The position numbers were made by a program, and so were the translations under genes. A stretch of DNA of 64,000 nucleotides from a bacterium D16-50 (GTDB lineage: Bacteria; Bacillota; Clostridia; Lachnospirales; Lachnospiraceae), in contig RAZA01000003.1 in assembly GCA_003612485.1 (NCBI GenBank), forward strand, positions 186,001 to 250,000, given 5' to 3'. The notes beneath the pieces are model-generated. The model did no database searches, was not told the DNA's origin, and worked only from the letters and a program-made list of their open reading frames with translations. Shown here one piece after another: positions 25,795-34,283 of this stretch (positions are counted from its first letter, which is position 1; each line of letters starts with the position of its first letter).

Positions 25795-26553
25795 TTACCA
25801 CCCTAATTCCAAAAGCCAGTTATTCAATGCGCGCTCCCGTTCTCTTATCTGTGTGGAACAGTCGCTTAAGTCGTACTCTCCCTTTATGTTCCCATCAACA
25901 ATGTACATGACCCTTGTACATTTTGCCGCGACCTTAACATCGTGAGTAACGAGCATGATTGTTGTTCCCTCAGAATTTAATTTTACAAGCTCTTCCATTA
26001 CCTCGTCGGAGGAAGCACGGTTCAAAGCCCCTGTCGGCTCGTCGGCAAAAATCATTTTCGGGTCGTTGATCATACTGCGGCAAATGCACGCCCGCTGAAG
26101 CTGACCGCCCGAAACCTCATTGATGTCGTTGTCGGCAATGTCGATAATGCCGAGCCTGCGCATGAAATCCTGACCGCGCCGCGCCGTTTCTCTGCGGGGT
26201 TCACGGAGCTTTTTGGATTGCGTTGCGGGAAGTATGATATTATCCAATATGGTGAGATTTTTCAGCATATACATTTGCTGAAAGATAAAACCCATTTCGT
26301 CAAGGCGCAGGTCTGCAAGTTCTCTTTCTCCTATCCCTGCGATATTTTTCCCACAGAAACTCACTTCTCCTGCGGTAAAATTATCCATGCCCGAAACTGC
26401 GTACAGCAGCGTGGATTTTCCAGAGCCTGACGGGCCCATAACGGCGACCATTTCTCCCTCGCCAATCTTGAAATTTACGTTTTTCAATACGTTGTTCTGC
26501 CGCTTGTTTACGATATACGTTTTGCAGAGGTCTTTTACTTCGAGAATATTCAT
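25795..26553 (-). CDS. ABC transporter ATP-binding protein (LolD/MacB type)
   Basis: 252 residues with Walker A GPSGSGKST (~40-48), Q-loop FIFQQMYML, signature VSGGQLQRA, Walker B MIFADEPTG and the H-loop VTHD. The sequence type pairs with FtsX/MacB permeases. The stop is 18 bp into the gap after the permease, and the response regulator starts 1 bp after this gene ends. It likely powers the permease encoded upstream to remove or sense cell-envelope antibiotics. Confidence 0.94.
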   Translation of the reverse strand: MNILEVKDLCKTYIVNKRQNNVLKNVNFKIGEGEMVAVMGPSGSGKSTLLYAVSGMDNFTAGEVSFCGKNIAGIGERELADLRLDEMGFIFQQMYMLKNLTILDNIILPATQSKKLREPRRETARRGQDFMRRLGIIDIADNDINEVSGGQLQRACICRSMINDPKMIFADEPTGALNRASSDEVMEELVKLNSEGTTIMLVTHDVKVAAKCTRVMYIVDGNIKGEYDLSDCSTQIRERERALNNWLLELGW

Positions 26554-26571
26554 AATTGCTTCTTCCTTTCA

Positions 26572-28959
26572 TTATTCAATGCTTGCCGTATCGGAGGATT
26601 TGATTTTTCTTGTGTACAGAGAGGTCAAAAACGCGCTTATGGCGGTGGCGGTAAGGACGATAACGGGGAATACTGCGTATATCTCCATAGGGTTTTGCAC
26701 ATATTCTACGCCCATTTCAAGCCCCATCGTCCTGAAAATAGGGTCGAAGAAAAGCTTTGTAATGGGCATACCCAAAAGCTCCGCAAGAAGTACAGCCATC
26801 GCCGCAGCGATGAAAAATCTTAAGGTGTACTGCCCGTATATTTTGGCGTTCCTGATGCCTATGGCTTTCATAAGGGCGATCTCTGCCTGCTCCTTTGCGA
26901 TAAAGGAACGTTCCATAAGCACGGTTATAAGCGCGGCTAAAATTACCGTAAGGACGGCGGACATTTTTTTAACCGCATCTATGGCGTCGCCAACCCCGGT
27001 AGTGTCACTTACTGTTTCGCCCGCTGTTTTAACGCTTGAAAACTTAGGATAAAGTTCCTTGATTTTTTCAATTCTGCTTAATACTTCCTTATCGTCGGGG
27101 TCATCGGTAAATCTTATCTGCGTACCGTCGGAGCCGCTTGCTGCGATATAGTTTATATCGCAGTCGGTATGAACCCTTACGGATATGCCCTGATTGACCA
27201 TTGCCTGATACAGAGCGGTTATGATGAACTCCGCCGTTTCGCCCGTCGGGTAGGACAAGGTAACGGTATCGCCTATTTCCGCACCCAGCTTTTTTGCCAA
27301 AAGGGTTGTCACTGCAATTTCGTTATTGTTTTGGGGAGGAGTACCCTCTAAATATTCGTACATATCCATTGTTGTTCCCGTACCCTGAAGTATAACTGTC
27401 TTGCTTTCCTGTTCACCGTATCTTATCATTGTATAAATATAATATTCCGTCATACATTCCGCGGGCATACCGTTTTCCGCAAGGGTCTGCTCCATATCAT
27501 CAAGATATTTTTCAACCTTTTCATGTCCGTCCACGGTCATAAATTTCATAGCTTCGTCGCCGATGTCCGTAACTGCGTGGCAGTCCGCATTCCCGAAATA
27601 TTTCAGCAACTTTCCGCTTTTAAGAGACGCCGTGACATTGGAAAGCATTATCAGCAGCGACATACACAGAAAAAACGTAAAGGTAATGACAGCGTAGCGT
27701 TTGGGACTGCTTACAATATCGTTCGCAGCAAGGAAAACCGTCGTGCCAAGCCGCGATCTTCCAAGGCTCATAACGTCTTTTTTGCGGAAGCGTTCCCCCG
27801 TCTGCCCGTTCCTTACAGCGTCGATCGGGGACATTTTGCTCACCATGCCCGTGCAGCTGAGACAGAACAAGAGAATCACAGCCGCTGTCAGAACCGCGCA
27901 TGCAATGTTTACAAATCCGTTATTGCTGATGTCTATTATAATAGACTCCGAGGAATAATTTATAAGCATTTTCCCGAACGGATAGCTGAGTATCAAGCCG
28001 AGTGCTGCGCCGACAACGGAAATAGCGAAGTATTTTGTAAGGTACAGCCCCCGAATTTTTATGCTCCGCATGCCTATGGCTTTCATAACGCCTATCTCGC
28101 GGAATTCTTCAGAGAGGGTAAAGGCTATGGTGAACCGCAGTACCGCAAAGGATATGATGATAAGAATAAGGCTCACCGCAAGGATAAGACCCATGATTAT
28201 CATGTTAAAAATATAGGCTTGACCCAGTGTATCCGTGTCACTCGCAAAGGTAACGCTGTCGGATATATCCGCTATCTGGGACAGGGTTTTGTCAAGATCG
28301 GCGGTGTGTATGTATAAGAATTTCCCGCCGTACATATTTTTCATCGTTTCGTCGGACATATATTCGTCAAATTCCTCGCCGTTAATGATAAACTTTTTAA
28401 TGCCTATCAATTCCGTGCCGCAGACAGCGTCCTTGAAACTGCCCGCAAAGGTAAATTCGCGGCTTACGCCCTCTATTTCGACAGTAATTTTGTCGCCTGC
28501 CTTAAGTCCCATGTTTTTCTCTATGAAACGGGTAGCGTAAATTTCCCCTTTGGGTACGCTTTTAAGAATATTTTCGTCGTCCAGAAAATAATTCATCCCC
28601 ATATCTCTGTCGCTCTGTAATACTAATATCTGATTGACGTTGGAACCGTTAAGCGGTTCGCCGACCCGCGTAATATTGGACTGGGCCATACGGACGTACT
28701 CCTCGATACGGAACTCGTCTATCGCGGAGGCGTTTTCAAGCGTCCCGCAAATGTCCTTGTCTGAGGATTTGTTTTCGCTCATCGCCCAGTAATCTGGCAC
28801 GTCTGCCATTTCAAAATAGCTGTCCAGCGCAGTCGTCACGGTGATGATGTTGCTCACGCCTGAGGACATGAACATCGACGCGAGTATAATAAATACCAGC
28901 AGTATCACGTTCATCGCCCTTTTGCGCTTAAGGTCTTTTTTTAGTATTCGTAGATACAT
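26572..28959 (-). CDS. FtsX-type ABC transporter permease (two FtsX domains)
   Basis: 795 residues from the ATG at 28959 (MYLRILKKDLKRKRAMNV), chosen because AAAGGAGC lies upstream; the open frame begins 13 codons earlier. Topology is one N-terminal helix, a large extracellular domain, three helices with an FtsX core (EFREIGVMKAIGMRSIKI), a further helix, a second extracellular domain, and three C-terminal helices with the repeated AEIALMKAIGIRNAKI motif. This is the duplicated MacB/DUF214-like architecture. The first gene of the permease-ATPase-regulator-kinase unit; peptide-antibiotic resistance is inferred from the arrangement. Confidence 0.9.
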   Translation of the reverse strand: MYLRILKKDLKRKRAMNVILLVFIILASMFMSSGVSNIITVTTALDSYFEMADVPDYWAMSENKSSDKDICGTLENASAIDEFRIEEYVRMAQSNITRVGEPLNGSNVNQILVLQSDRDMGMNYFLDDENILKSVPKGEIYATRFIEKNMGLKAGDKITVEIEGVSREFTFAGSFKDAVCGTELIGIKKFIINGEEFDEYMSDETMKNMYGGKFLYIHTADLDKTLSQIADISDSVTFASDTDTLGQAYIFNMIIMGLILAVSLILIIISFAVLRFTIAFTLSEEFREIGVMKAIGMRSIKIRGLYLTKYFAISVVGAALGLILSYPFGKMLINYSSESIIIDISNNGFVNIACAVLTAAVILLFCLSCTGMVSKMSPIDAVRNGQTGERFRKKDVMSLGRSRLGTTVFLAANDIVSSPKRYAVITFTFFLCMSLLIMLSNVTASLKSGKLLKYFGNADCHAVTDIGDEAMKFMTVDGHEKVEKYLDDMEQTLAENGMPAECMTEYYIYTMIRYGEQESKTVILQGTGTTMDMYEYLEGTPPQNNNEIAVTTLLAKKLGAEIGDTVTLSYPTGETAEFIITALYQAMVNQGISVRVHTDCDINYIAASGSDGTQIRFTDDPDDKEVLSRIEKIKELYPKFSSVKTAGETVSDTTGVGDAIDAVKKMSAVLTVILAALITVLMERSFIAKEQAEIALMKAIGIRNAKIYGQYTLRFFIAAAMAVLLAELLGMPITKLFFDPIFRTMGLEMGVEYVQNPMEIYAVFPVIVLTATAISAFLTSLYTRKIKSSDTASIE

Positions 28960-29344
28960 TTTAGCTGCTCCTTTCTCTTTATGATTTGAGTGTAGCATAG
29001 AAGTTATTAAATAATCCTTAAATCAGTTTGCGGCAATCAAATTATGCGTGATGATGAAAAACGTATGCCCATTCCCAATGTTCATTAGCCTAATTTCTCC
29101 GCATATTTTTATACCCGCTCTATGCCAGCAAATAATTTTACATAAAGACGGAAAAGCAAATCTATTTCGTCCTCGTTGAAATCTGTAAATATTTTGCCAC
29201 CGTATTTAGCAGGAACAAGTTCCTGCCGAATAGCATAGTAACTCATTACTGCCATGTCAATATATTCAGAAAAAAATCACTATTAAATCAGATGCTTCCC
29301 GAAAAGAAAAGCGACAGAGCTTTTCCCCTCTGTCGCCTTGCTGT
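28960..29344. other. Intergenic region with a gene fragment
   Basis: Between TnpV and the permease. It holds the short reading frame at 29109-29255 and otherwise no recognisable element. Confidence 0.5.
29109..29255 (-). pseudogene. C-terminal fragment of an unidentified (possibly regulator) protein
   Basis: 48 codons from an ATG at 29255 to a TAA at 29109, reading MAVMSYYAIRQELVPAKYGG and FNEDEIDLLFRLYVKLFAG. It looks like a real protein C-terminus (amphipathic, charged/hydrophobic alternation) and could be the end of a TetR-type regulator. No ribosome site is visible, and the frame continues a few codons upstream (FFSEYID) without a start. I regard it as a truncated relic. Confidence 0.35.
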
Positions 29345-29719
29345 CTATGCGTAAATGATTTCATCATATACAATCTCCCTCGCACAAACTCTTATGTTAT
29401 TCATTTTTCCTGTCCATTCTAAGGCATTTTCAGCCTTTAGCTGTTCTGTTATGTCTTGTGTCTGTTTCATGCCCTCTATGAGCCTATGGGAGCGTTCCTG
29501 TGCCTGCTTGTCTACATCAACAAGATAGGCGTTGAGCCTGCCGCTTGTAAGAAGATTAGTGTATGTAACCTTATGGTACTGCTTCAGATAGTTCATATGC
29601 CGCTGTCCCCATATGCCTATGGGCTGTTCTTCTTCGGCGGGTACAGACAAACATGGTATTAAATAATCGCCGTGCCGCTCGTATTTGCCACCCAGTTCCT
29701 CAAATAATGATTTTGCCAT
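29345..29719 (-). CDS. tnpV: TnpV-type transposon-encoded protein
   Basis: The frame is open from 29779, but the ATG at 29719 (MAKSLFEELGGKYERHGDYL) has GGAGG 7 bp upstream, giving 124 residues, the usual TnpV size. YLIPCLSVPAEEEQPIGIWG and RHMNYLKQYHKVTYTNLLTS are family hallmarks. TnpV is carried by several mobilisable transposons of Clostridia; its role is not established. It marks the right part of the island and may come from an element different from the Tn916 relic. Confidence 0.85.
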   Translation of the reverse strand: MAKSLFEELGGKYERHGDYLIPCLSVPAEEEQPIGIWGQRHMNYLKQYHKVTYTNLLTSGRLNAYLVDVDKQAQERSHRLIEGMKQTQDITEQLKAENALEWTGKMNNIRVCAREIVYDEIIYA

Positions 29720-30155
29720 TTTGTAATTCCTCCAAATAAGATATTCACTCCATTTTGTCGTGTCTGCTGTCCTAAACATAATTTTTGAGTTTCTCCTTAT
29801 CTGGTTTCATTCATCTTATATTTAAAATTTACTTTTGATGTAATTTGCACAATGGATTTGTATGCATTTTTTATCTACCACCAATCATTTTCTTCCTCTC
29901 GTCTCCGTCGTTCCTCTTCTTCCTCTTGTCTGCGCTGTTCCTCCCGCTCTCTTTGGTATTCGCTATCATCCCAATCATTTACATATCTTCCTTATTCACA
30001 GTGCAAGGATAGGGACAAAATCTGCCAGACAGTCTCGCAGGCCTCCCTAAGGCCCATAGGAAAACCGGCTCCCTATGGCAAAAAGCTCCCTGCACCGACT
30101 GCCTGACTCCTTAGGTGACGGGCTCGGCAGCCTGCCATCCTCCTGCGGCAAAGGC
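29720..30155. other. Right flank of the island, with a low-complexity fragment
   Basis: 436 bp between TnpV and cysK. On the minus strand 29875-29991 encodes a short charged tail (NDWDDSEYQRERE... ending NDWW and a TAG) with no start, probably the 3' end of a lost element gene. The rest shows no feature. Confidence 0.45.
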
Positions 30156-31091
30156 CTACGCCTCAAACAGCGGCGTTGACAGATATCTATCCCCTGAATC
30201 AGGCAGCAGAGCCACGATCACCTTCTCCTGATTCTCCGGTCTTTGTGCCAGAATACAGGCCGCCTTCAGCGCCGCCCCGGAGGAAATGCCCGCAAGTATC
30301 CCTTCTGTCCTTGCAAGACGCCTTGCCTCCTCAAAGGCCTCCTGATCCTCCACCGTAATGACTTCGTCATAAACCGCCGGGTTCAGCGCCTCCGGGACGA
30401 AGCCTGCCCCGATGCCCTGAATCCCGTGGGCACCTGAAATCCCCTTGGACAGCACCGGACTGGAGGCCGGCTCTACCGCTGCCACCCGCACATGGGGATT
30501 CTTTCCTTTCAGGTATTCCCCCACCCCGGTTATGGTGCCTCCGGTGCCCACCCCGGCCACAAAAATATCCACTCTGCCTTCTGTCTGCTCCCAGATCTCC
30601 GGCCCGGTGGTCTCCCTATGGGCCTTGGGGTTTGCGGGATTTTGGAACTGTCCCAATATCACCGCTCCCGGTATGGACTCCTTCAGTTCCTCAGCCCGTT
30701 CAATGGCCCCTTTCATCCCCTTTGCCCCTTGCGTCAGCACCAGCTCCGCCCCATAGGCCGAAAGCAGCCTCCTTCTCTCCACGCTCATGGTATCCGGAAG
30801 AGTCAGGATCACCCGATATCCTTTGACCGCCGCCACTGCAGCAAGACCTATTCCGGTGTTGCCGGAGGTAGGCTCTATGATGGCCGCTCCGGGCTTCAAA
30901 ATCCCCCTCTTCTCCGCATCCTCGATCATGGCCAGCGCCACCCGGTCCTTCACCGATCCCGCAGGGTTAAGATACTCCAGCTTTGCCAAAAGCCGCCTAC
31001 CTTCAATCCCTGCGCTTTTTCCGTAACGGCTAAGCCTAAGCATCGGGGTTCCCCCCAGCAGCTCCAGCGCGCTTTCCTTGATTTTGCTCAT
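30156..31091 (-). CDS. cysK: Cysteine synthase A
   Basis: 311 residues from the ATG at 31091. The open frame has another ATG two codons earlier, but AGGAGG sits only 1 bp from that one. The PLP lysine lies in NPAGSVKDRVA, the phosphate loop is PTSGNTGIGLA, GTGGTITGVGEYLK follows, and the C-terminal PDSGDRYLST is typical of CysK. It makes cysteine from O-acetylserine and sulfide in the cytoplasm. It is monocistronic as far as can be seen, between the mobile island and a minisatellite-like repeat. Confidence 0.95.
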   Translation of the reverse strand: MSKIKESALELLGGTPMLRLSRYGKSAGIEGRRLLAKLEYLNPAGSVKDRVALAMIEDAEKRGILKPGAAIIEPTSGNTGIGLAAVAAVKGYRVILTLPDTMSVERRRLLSAYGAELVLTQGAKGMKGAIERAEELKESIPGAVILGQFQNPANPKAHRETTGPEIWEQTEGRVDIFVAGVGTGGTITGVGEYLKGKNPHVRVAAVEPASSPVLSKGISGAHGIQGIGAGFVPEALNPAVYDEVITVEDQEAFEEARRLARTEGILAGISSGAALKAACILAQRPENQEKVIVALLPDSGDRYLSTPLFEA

Positions 31092-31151
31092 TCCCATACC
31101 TCCTGTTTCCTACCGCCGGCCGGCAGCGGTTTTCCCTGCTGCCGGTTGCCC

Positions 31152-31325
31152 CGTTGCCTGCCGCTCCCCATCCCTACTGCTGCTTGCCTCGTTGCCTGCC
31201 GCTCCCCATCCCTACTGCTGCTTGCCTCGTTGTCTGCCGCTCCATGCCACTGCTGCCGTTCGTCTTGTTCTCTGCTGCCGTTCGTCCCGTTGCCTGCCGC
31301 TCTGTACCGCTATTGCCCCTTGCCT
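31152..31325. repeat. 38-bp imperfect tandem repeat
   Basis: Units begin at 31152, 31190 and 31228 with CGTTGCCTGCCGCTCC or a close variant; the first two are nearly identical over 38 bp. Degenerate copies continue to about 31325. It lies between the FAD oxidoreductase stop and the cysK start and codes for nothing recognised. Confidence 0.75.
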
Positions 31326-31377
31326 TCGCGCCTATCTCAGACCCCGGTTTTCGGAGCATTCCTTCCTCCTGCGATTC

Positions 31378-32754
31378 CTATGCCCTCTCCCCGATCTCTC
31401 TGGCCACGTACACCCCGCTGGCTGAAGCGTGGGACAGAGAGTGGGTGATGCCGCTGCCGTCCCCTATGATGTAAAGCCCCTCATACTCGGTCTGCAGATG
31501 TTCGTCCACCTCCACCTCCATATTGTAGAACTTCACCTCCACACCGTACAAAAGGGTATCATCGTTTGCCGTCCCCGGCGCAATCTTATCCAGCGCGTAG
31601 ATCATCTCAATAATTCCGTCCAGAAGCCGCTTGGGCAGCACCAGACTCAGATCCCCCGGAGTGGCGTTCAAAGTGGGTGTGGTGAAAGACTCCTCTATGC
31701 GCTTCTGAGTGCTTCGCTGGCCCCGGATCAAGTCCCCGAACCGCTGGACGATGACGCCGCCCCCCAGCATATTGCTGAGACGGGCAATGCTCTCCCCGTA
31801 TCCGTTGGAATCCTTGAATGGCTCGGAAAAATGCTTGGCCACCAGCAGCGCAAAATTAGTGTTCTCCGTGTGCTTCTCCGGATCCTCGTAGCTATGCCCG
31901 TTCACGGTGACAATACCGTTGGTATTCTCGTTCACTACAGCCCCCTTGGGGTTCATGCAGAAAGTGCGAACCAAGTCGCCGTATTTTGGGGTTCTATAAA
32001 CGATCTTACTCTCGTAAAGCTCATCCGTGAGATGGGAAAAAATCTCCGCCGGAAGCTCCACCCGGACCCCGATGTCCACCCGGTTGGACTTCGTTTTGAT
32101 CCCCATCTCCCCGCAGACCTTCTCCATCCACTTGCTGCCGCTTCGTCCCACGGAGATGATGCAGTACCGGCCAAAATACTTCGCCTCCCCGCACCTGACT
32201 TCATAGCCGGATCCGTCTTTGCACCCAAACACGGACTCCGCCGGCGTATCAAAGAAAAAGTCCACCTTCTCCTTCAAATATTCGTACAGATTCTTCAGCA
32301 CCACATAATTCACATCGGTTCCCAGATGCCGCACGGAAGCGTCCAGCAGATGCAGGTCATTCTGCATGCAGAGCTTCTTGAACTTGGTGCCCGCCGTGGT
32401 GTACAGCTTGGTGTCCTCCCCTCCGTGGCTCATGTTGATCTCGTCCACATAGCCCATCAGATCCAGCGCCTGCTTCTTTCCAATATATTTATACAGCGTT
32501 CCCCCGAAATCATTCGTAATATTATACTTCCCGTCGGAGAACGCCCCCGCGCCTCCGAAGCCGCTCATAATAGAACAGCTCTTGCACTTCACACAAGCCT
32601 TCACCTTTTCCCCGTCGATGGGACAGCGCCTCTTGTCCAGACCATGGCCCGCCTCCAGAACGGCTATCTTCAGTTCCGGCCTTTTCTTTGTCAGCTCATA
32701 GGCCGAAAAAATGCCCCCCGGCCCCGCCCCGATAATGATTACATCATATTCCAT
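31378..32754 (-). CDS. FAD-dependent oxidoreductase (NAD(P)/FAD-binding protein)
   Basis: 458 residues from the ATG at 32754 (MEYDVIIIGAGPGG), with GGAGGG 8 bp upstream; the open frame extends 31 codons further but lacks support. The N-terminal GAGPGGIFSAYEL dinucleotide loop and the C-terminal GLYIIGDGSGITHSLSHASA FAD-closing motif are clear. An internal cluster KACVKCKSC could bind metal or form a redox disulfide. The family (uncharacterised HI0933/GidA-like flavoproteins) is frequent in Clostridia without a known substrate. Isolated gene; the upstream 190 bp show only a weak hairpin near 32790-32817. Confidence 0.85.
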   Translation of the reverse strand: MEYDVIIIGAGPGGIFSAYELTKKRPELKIAVLEAGHGLDKRRCPIDGEKVKACVKCKSCSIMSGFGGAGAFSDGKYNITNDFGGTLYKYIGKKQALDLMGYVDEINMSHGGEDTKLYTTAGTKFKKLCMQNDLHLLDASVRHLGTDVNYVVLKNLYEYLKEKVDFFFDTPAESVFGCKDGSGYEVRCGEAKYFGRYCIISVGRSGSKWMEKVCGEMGIKTKSNRVDIGVRVELPAEIFSHLTDELYESKIVYRTPKYGDLVRTFCMNPKGAVVNENTNGIVTVNGHSYEDPEKHTENTNFALLVAKHFSEPFKDSNGYGESIARLSNMLGGGVIVQRFGDLIRGQRSTQKRIEESFTTPTLNATPGDLSLVLPKRLLDGIIEMIYALDKIAPGTANDDTLLYGVEVKFYNMEVEVDEHLQTEYEGLYIIGDGSGITHSLSHASASGVYVAREIGERA

Positions 32755-33036
32755 AAAAAATCCCTCCATAATAAAAAAGTAAATGAGTGACCACCGGTTC
32801 CCGAAACCAGTAGTCAACCATTTACGGCGGTTGGTAGAAACGCTCATCCATATTATAAGCTTATATCAGATTCAGTTTTTCCTGCCTTTCTATTGTAGCA
32901 TATCACGGGAAGGGTTACAAGAACTTTTCTGCTTCTTCAGTTCCCAGTATAAATACAGCGGAATTTTCAGTTCTCCTCCGTTCAGGAACCCCGGCCTCCA
33001 AGGGAAGCCTTCTCATGCCCAATGTCATCTATGTAA

Positions 33037-34074
33037 TCATACCTCCATCACATAGATCTGGCAGGGATTGCCCTTGTCCCACAAGGCAGGAAACACCTCG
33101 AATTCTTTGAATCCCATGCTCAGATAGAATCGGTTCGTTCTGTCATAGTTCTCATAATGTCCCATCTGCACTGTCTTTACCTGCAAAAAAGAATATCCTT
33201 GTCTTTTGGCCCACGCCTTTGCGGCGGCGAACAGTTCCCTTCCTATGCCCTGACCATGGCACTCTCTGCGCACACCCATGACCGAAAGCTCCGCCGTGGC
33301 CTGCCCCGTCTCCTTCAGGCACAAAAAACCTACCGGCCTCTCCTCCCTAAATGCCGTCCAAAAGGGCTGTCCGGCGCTTTCCTCTATGTAGGTTTCTCTG
33401 GCCTCCCTGATGCCGAACCAGTCGGACAGATCCTCCAGAATCTCTCTGGCGATGGCCTTCTTATCCCCCGGATCCTCTATCTCCCTCACCGGCCCCTGCT
33501 GCCTGCAGGAGTCCCTGCGGCTGCAGAACTCATCCCGCAGTATGGAATACCATGTCTCGTCGCAGATACCCTGATTGTTCACCCCTCCTGCCCTCCAGGT
33601 TCCCTCTCTGGTCATCCCGCACTTTTTCATCACCTTGCCGGAATTGGGATTTCTGGGATCATGGCAGGCACTTATGCAGTTCATCCCCACCTCCTGAAAG
33701 AAGAATGTGATCACCGCCTCCAGAGCTTCCGCCGTAATACCCTGCCCCCACCATCTGCGTCCTATGCAGTACCCTATGGTGGCCGCTTCCGTCCGGTCGT
33801 CCACCTTCACGGCACTGATGCTGCCGATGGGCTCGTGCAGCTCCTTTAACTCTATGGCCCACTGGTAGTAATTGGGTTCCTCCCTCCGCCCGTACCACTG
33901 TTCCACCACATAAGCGGAAACCTCCTTGCTTCCGTGGGTGGGCCATGTGAGAAATTTCGTCACCTCTTTATCCGAAGCCCAGTTGCGAAACATGGGATCC
34001 GCATCCTCCGGCACAAAAGGCCGCAGCCTCAGTCGCTTGGTATCAATTACCGTGGTTCCCTTATGCTGAATCAT
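33037..34074 (-). CDS. Double GNAT N-acetyltransferase
   Basis: 345 residues with two acetyltransferase domains. Domain 1 (1-~180) is RimJ/RimL-like: TKRLRLRPFVPEDADPMF, IGYCIGRRWWGQGITAEAL, NSGKVMKKCGMTREG. Domain 2 (~195-345) has the short-GNAT acetyl-CoA loop VRRECHGQGIGRELF and FYLSMGFKEFEVFP. Both carry the Q/RxxGxG/A-type pyrophosphate loop and look active. The ATG at 34074 follows GAGGAG. Fused GNATs may acetylate two sites or use one domain structurally; substrates are unknown. Confidence 0.88.
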   Translation of the reverse strand: MIQHKGTTVIDTKRLRLRPFVPEDADPMFRNWASDKEVTKFLTWPTHGSKEVSAYVVEQWYGRREEPNYYQWAIELKELHEPIGSISAVKVDDRTEAATIGYCIGRRWWGQGITAEALEAVITFFFQEVGMNCISACHDPRNPNSGKVMKKCGMTREGTWRAGGVNNQGICDETWYSILRDEFCSRRDSCRQQGPVREIEDPGDKKAIAREILEDLSDWFGIREARETYIEESAGQPFWTAFREERPVGFLCLKETGQATAELSVMGVRRECHGQGIGRELFAAAKAWAKRQGYSFLQVKTVQMGHYENYDRTNRFYLSMGFKEFEVFPALWDKGNPCQIYVMEV

Positions 34075-34283
34075 GTCAGACTCCTCGCTCTCTTTCTTTG
34101 CCCATCATTGGGCCAAAATAAAATTTACGGCATCTAAGTATTGACATTCATTGTACAATAAGCGAAACCATATTTCAAGCTCTCTTGGAACATCACAGCC
34201 GACACACTGCATTCCAAAAACAAAAATATTCTGCCGCAAGTATGTCTTCGGACGCTCTCGGAGCCCTCGAAACCGAAATGCTT

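Larger units (their letters stand above)
18566..29991. mobile_element. Degenerate Tn916-family integrative element with intact cargo
   Basis: The region starts with a Tn916-type integrase relic and contains broken sigma-like and helix-turn-helix genes typical of Tn916-family regulation modules. It carries drug-export and sensor-transporter cargo and ends near TnpV and a charged peptide fragment. Base composition is visibly more AT-rich than the flanking GH51 and cysK genes. No conjugation, relaxase or excisionase gene was found, so it cannot move by itself. Exact ends were not located; the right boundary is approximate. More than one element may be superposed, since TnpV belongs to other transposon families. 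Confidence 0.6.

Noticed and set aside
31141..31325. CRISPR array
   Set aside because: Units are contiguous and drifting, with no unique spacers and no cas genes nearby; they are ordinary tandem repeats. The array at 47674 is likewise not CRISPR.
31429..32790. 453-codon plus-strand open frame
   Set aside because: Antisense to the FAD oxidoreductase, His/Arg/Leu-rich and motif-free; a shadow frame. The same applies to the 418-codon frame at 16690-17946 opposite GH51.
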